From Bacillus thuringiensis (lineage in GTDB: Bacteria > Bacillota > Bacilli > Bacillales > Bacillaceae_G): a stretch of 64,000 bases of DNA. The stretch lies in assembly GCF_001182785.1 (NCBI RefSeq), contig NZ_CP012099.1, positions 2,044,501 to 2,108,500 of the forward strand, given 5' to 3'. Position numbers and translations under genes: made by a program. Position 1 is the stretch's first letter. Each line of letters opens with the position of its first letter. A model generated the notes under the pieces. The model ran no database searches, was not told the DNA's origin, and saw nothing but the letters and a program-made list of their open reading frames with translations. This document shows, in pieces, positions 61,962 through 64,000 of the stretch.

Positions 61962-62918
61962 ATGAAACATGCTGAAAATGACTACTTAAATTTATGCCGC
62001 CATGTAATGGAACATGGTACGAAGAAAGAAGATCGTACAGGGACAGGAACTGTATCTGTATTTGGATATCAAATGCGTTTTGATTTGAGTAAAGGATTTC
62101 CTTTATTAACGACAAAAAGAGTACCATTTCGCCTTGTAGCAAGTGAACTACTTTGGTTTATGAAAGGTGATACAAATATTCGCTATTTATTGCAGCATAA
62201 TAATAACATTTGGAATGAATGGGCGTTTAAGAGCTGGGTAGAAAGTGATGAGTATACTGGTCCTGACATGACGGATTTTGGTCTTCGCTCACAACAAGAT
62301 GAAGAATTTAAAGTACAGTACGATGAGCAGATGGAATTGTTTAAAAAGAAAGTTTTAGAAGATGATGATTTCTCAAATAAATATGGTTATTTAGGAGACG
62401 TTTACGGTAAACAGTGGCGAGCTTGGAAAACGACAGCTGGTGAGACACTTGATCAATTAAAAGATGTAATTGAAATGATTAAAAAAACACCAGACTCACG
62501 TCGTTTAATCGTTTCTGCTTGGAATCCTGAAGACGTACCAAGTATGGCATTACCCCCTTGTCATACATTATTCCAGTTTTATGTAGCGGACGGAAAGCTT
62601 TCTTGTCAGCTATATCAAAGAAGTGGTGACATATTCCTTGGAATACCATTTAACATCGCAAGTTATTCACTACTAACACATCTAATTGCACATGAATGTG
62701 GTCTTGAAGTAGGGGAATTTGTTCATACAATTGGTGATGCACATATTTATACAAATCATTTTGAACAAGTAGAAAAGCAATTGGCACGTGAACCACGTCC
62801 ATTCCCGAAACTTACATTAAATCCAGATGTGAAATCTGTTTTCGATTTTGAAATGGAAGATTTAACGATTGAAGGATATGATCCACATCCAGCAATTAAA
62901 GCACCGGTTGCAGTATAA
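61962..62918 (+). CDS. thyA: Thymidylate synthase (ThyA)
   Basis: Makes dTMP from dUMP with methylene-tetrahydrofolate, yielding dihydrofolate. The 318-residue enzyme has the active-site [12 protein letters not shown] (Cys200), the [14 protein letters not shown] arginine loop and the dUMP-contact [17 protein letters not shown]. It carries the roughly 50-residue insertion seen in the 316-residue Lactobacillus enzyme and lacking in the 264-residue E. coli form. GAAAGAAGG is the ribosome site. The DHFR gene follows 19 bp downstream, regenerating tetrahydrofolate. Confidence 0.95.
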   Translation: MKHAENDYLNLCRHVMEHGTKKEDRTGTGTVSVFGYQMRFDLSKGFPLLTTKRVPFRLVASELLWFMKGDTNIRYLLQHNNNIWNEWAFKSWVESDEYTGPDMTDFGLRSQQDEEFKVQYDEQMELFKKKVLEDDDFSNKYGYLGDVYGKQWRAWKTTAGETLDQLKDVIEMIKKTPDSRRLIVSAWNPEDVPSMALPPCHTLFQFYVADGKLSCQLYQRSGDIFLGIPFNIASYSLLTHLIAHECGLEVGEFVHTIGDAHIYTNHFEQVEKQLAREPRPFPKLTLNPDVKSVFDFEMEDLTIEGYDPHPAIKAPVAV

Positions 62919-62937
62919 TTGTAGAGGAGATGAAAAA

Positions 62938-63426
62938 ATGATTGTTTCATTTATGGTCGCAATGGACGAAAATAGAGTAATCGGTAAAGATAATAATTTA
63001 CCTTGGCGTTTACCGAGTGAATTACAATACGTGAAGAAAACAACGATGGGTCACCCGCTTATTATGGGAAGAAAGAACTATGAAGCGATTGGTAGACCGC
63101 TGCCTGGAAGACGTAATATTATTGTAACTCGTAATGAAGGATATCACGTTGAAGGATGTGAAGTTGTTCATTCTGTAGAAGAAGTATTCGAACTATGTAA
63201 AAATGAAGAAGAGATTTTTATTTTTGGCGGAGCGCAAATTTACGATCTCTTTTTACCTTATGTAGACAAGTTATATATAACAAAAATCCATCATGCATTT
63301 GAAGGAGATACATTCTTCCCAGAAATAGATATGACAAATTGGGAAGAGATTTTTGTAGAAAAAGGTTTAACGGATGAAAAAAACCCGTATACGTATTATT
63401 ACCACGTATATGAGAAACAACAATAA
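62938..63426 (+). CDS. dfrA: Dihydrofolate reductase
   Basis: Reduces dihydrofolate to tetrahydrofolate with NADPH. The 162-residue enzyme has MIVSFMVAMDENRVIGKDNNLPWRLP at the N-terminus, GRKNYEAIGRPLPGRRNIIVTRN, and FIFGGAQIYDLFLPYVDKLYITKI. GAGGAG lies 8 nt before the ATG at 62938; the frame runs upstream to 62869 within thyA but without support. It is co-transcribed with thyA. B. anthracis/cereus DHFR is naturally less sensitive to trimethoprim; whether that holds here is not visible. A strong terminator follows. Confidence 0.95.
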   Translation: MIVSFMVAMDENRVIGKDNNLPWRLPSELQYVKKTTMGHPLIMGRKNYEAIGRPLPGRRNIIVTRNEGYHVEGCEVVHSVEEVFELCKNEEEIFIFGGAQIYDLFLPYVDKLYITKIHHAFEGDTFFPEIDMTNWEEIFVEKGLTDEKNPYTYYYHVYEKQQ

Positions 63427-63427
63427 T

Positions 63428-63465
63428 AAAAAAGATTGATGTGAGAATTCGCATCAATCTTTTTA
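63428..63465 (+). terminator. thyA-dfrA terminator
   Basis: AAAAAGATTGATG pairs with CATCAATCTTTTT around an 11-nt loop. Confidence 0.88.
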
Positions 63466-63582
63466 TTTATATTCACCAATATAAGTTTATAGATGAGATT
63501 CGATAGTGCTATAATGATAGGTAGCATGTAAAAAATGCTAAAATTTGCAAAAGTACTAATATAGAAAGAGGAGGAGAATGGA

Positions 63583-64000
63583 TTGAGAAAGATATGGGGG
63601 ATTCTTTTTCTTTGCTTAACATTCATGTTAGTTGGATGCGGTAAAGAAGAAAAACCACAAGAAGCGTTTGATACATATGTAAAAGCATGGAATAAACAAA
63701 AATTTGCAGATATGTATGATCAACTATCAAAAAATGCAAAAAAAGATATTTCAAAGAAAGAGTTTACTGAGAAATATGAAAAAATTTATTCTGGTATCGA
63801 AGTGAACGACTTAAAGGTAGAAACAGGGGAAGTAAAAGAAGATAAAAAAGATGAAGGCCCTGTTCCTTTTAAAGTAAGCATGGATACAGTTGGTGGTAAA
63901 GTTACTTTTGGCCATGAAGCAAAAATGGTGAAAGAAAAAGATGGAGATAAAGAATCTTGGAAAATAGATTGGACTCCTGATTTTATTTTCCCTGGCATGA
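63583..64000 (+). CDS. Penicillin-binding protein, MecA-N/PBP3-like, N-terminal part
   Basis: The gene runs off the right edge; about 139 residues are present. A TTG start at 63583 is used because AGGAGGAG lies 6 nt upstream (the nearby ATG at 63579 hits a stop at once). The N-terminus is a lipoprotein signal (LFLCLTFMLVGCGKEE, lipobox LVGC). It is followed by an NTF2-like MecA-N domain (EAFDTYVKAWNKQKFADMYDQLSKN, EKYEKIYSGIEVNDLKV) as in PBP2a/PbpC-type class B penicillin-binding proteins. The transpeptidase domain would lie beyond the window, so function is inferred. Confidence 0.8.
   Translation, partial: MRKIWGILFLCLTFMLVGCGKEEKPQEAFDTYVKAWNKQKFADMYDQLSKNAKKDISKKEFTEKYEKIYSGIEVNDLKVETGEVKEDKKDEGPVPFKVSMDTVGGKVTFGHEAKMVKEKDGDKESWKIDWTPDFIFPGM

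Noticed and set aside
1..64000. CRISPR array, prophage, insertion sequence, rRNA or tRNA genes
   Set aside because: No spaced identical direct repeats of CRISPR type, no transposase, integrase or phage structural genes, and no tRNA cloverleaf or rRNA sequence noticed.

Overview
The window looks like a stretch of chromosome from a member of the Bacillus cereus group (low-GC, spore-forming Firmicute). Supporting signs are strong GGAGG ribosome binding sites, an AT-rich base composition, Bacillus-type genes (YpjP-ThyA-DHFR order, YfmR, BrxA, CvfC/YpgR, SsbB, Amj, SpoVS), an exosporium-type spore surface protein, and the second-copy synthetases ArgS2, IleS2 and an archaeal-type AspRS. I see no rRNA, tRNA, phage, transposase or CRISPR array. 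This assignment rests on recalled family knowledge and gene content, not on a search.

Layout. 1-8 kb: end of an AEC transporter, a small unknown gene, then a leftward nitrite-assimilation operon nirB-nirD-cobA/hemD-sirB-sirC. This supplies NADH-nitrite reductase together with the enzymes that make its siroheme cofactor. A separate leftward gene for the Fe-S repair protein ScdA/Ric follows. Both promoters carry a palindromic FNR-type box centred about 41.5 bp from the inferred start point, which suggests shared anaerobic control. 8-15.4 kb: accessory and surface genes (Excalibur-domain membrane protein, small ORFs, arylamine N-acetyltransferase, secreted lipase, exosporium-like protein, SpoVS paralogue, glutamine/proline-rich repeat protein) plus a folded intergenic repeat. 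15.4-24.7 kb: housekeeping genes (HD phosphohydrolase, ABC-F YfmR, BI-1 protein, SsbB, FAD monooxygenase with a TetR regulator, CvfC/YpgR, DUF393 protein, bacilliredoxin BrxA, methyltransferase).

24.7-43.7 kb is the most striking part. Four T-box riboswitches lie within about 18 kb. Three control paralogous aminoacyl-tRNA synthetases (ArgS2, specifier CGC; IleS2, specifier ATC; archaeal-type AspRS, specifier GAC) and one controls a LeuT-type transporter (specifier probably CTC, Leu). Between them sit a methyltransferase, a 20-bp helically phased repeat array and a 1400-residue TPR protein with an embedded C39-like cysteine-peptidase domain. A TetR-DUF418 pair, a secreted fungalysin-like protease and a small secreted protein are also here.

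43.7-64 kb: metabolic and small-molecule genes. These include a hydrolase, nucleotidyltransferase, Amj lipid II flippase, HAD phosphatases, GntP permease with iron alcohol dehydrogenase, Asp/Glu racemase, TrmO, acetyltransferases, a DUF2975/YozG pair, a GmhB-like phosphatase, an EcsAB-like ABC transporter, a 25-residue membrane peptide not obvious at ordinary ORF cut-offs, YpjP, a HAD gene broken in an A8 tract, VOC and APH-like proteins, an S41 peptidase, a class-C serine hydrolase, thyA, dfrA, and the start of a penicillin-binding protein that runs off the right edge.
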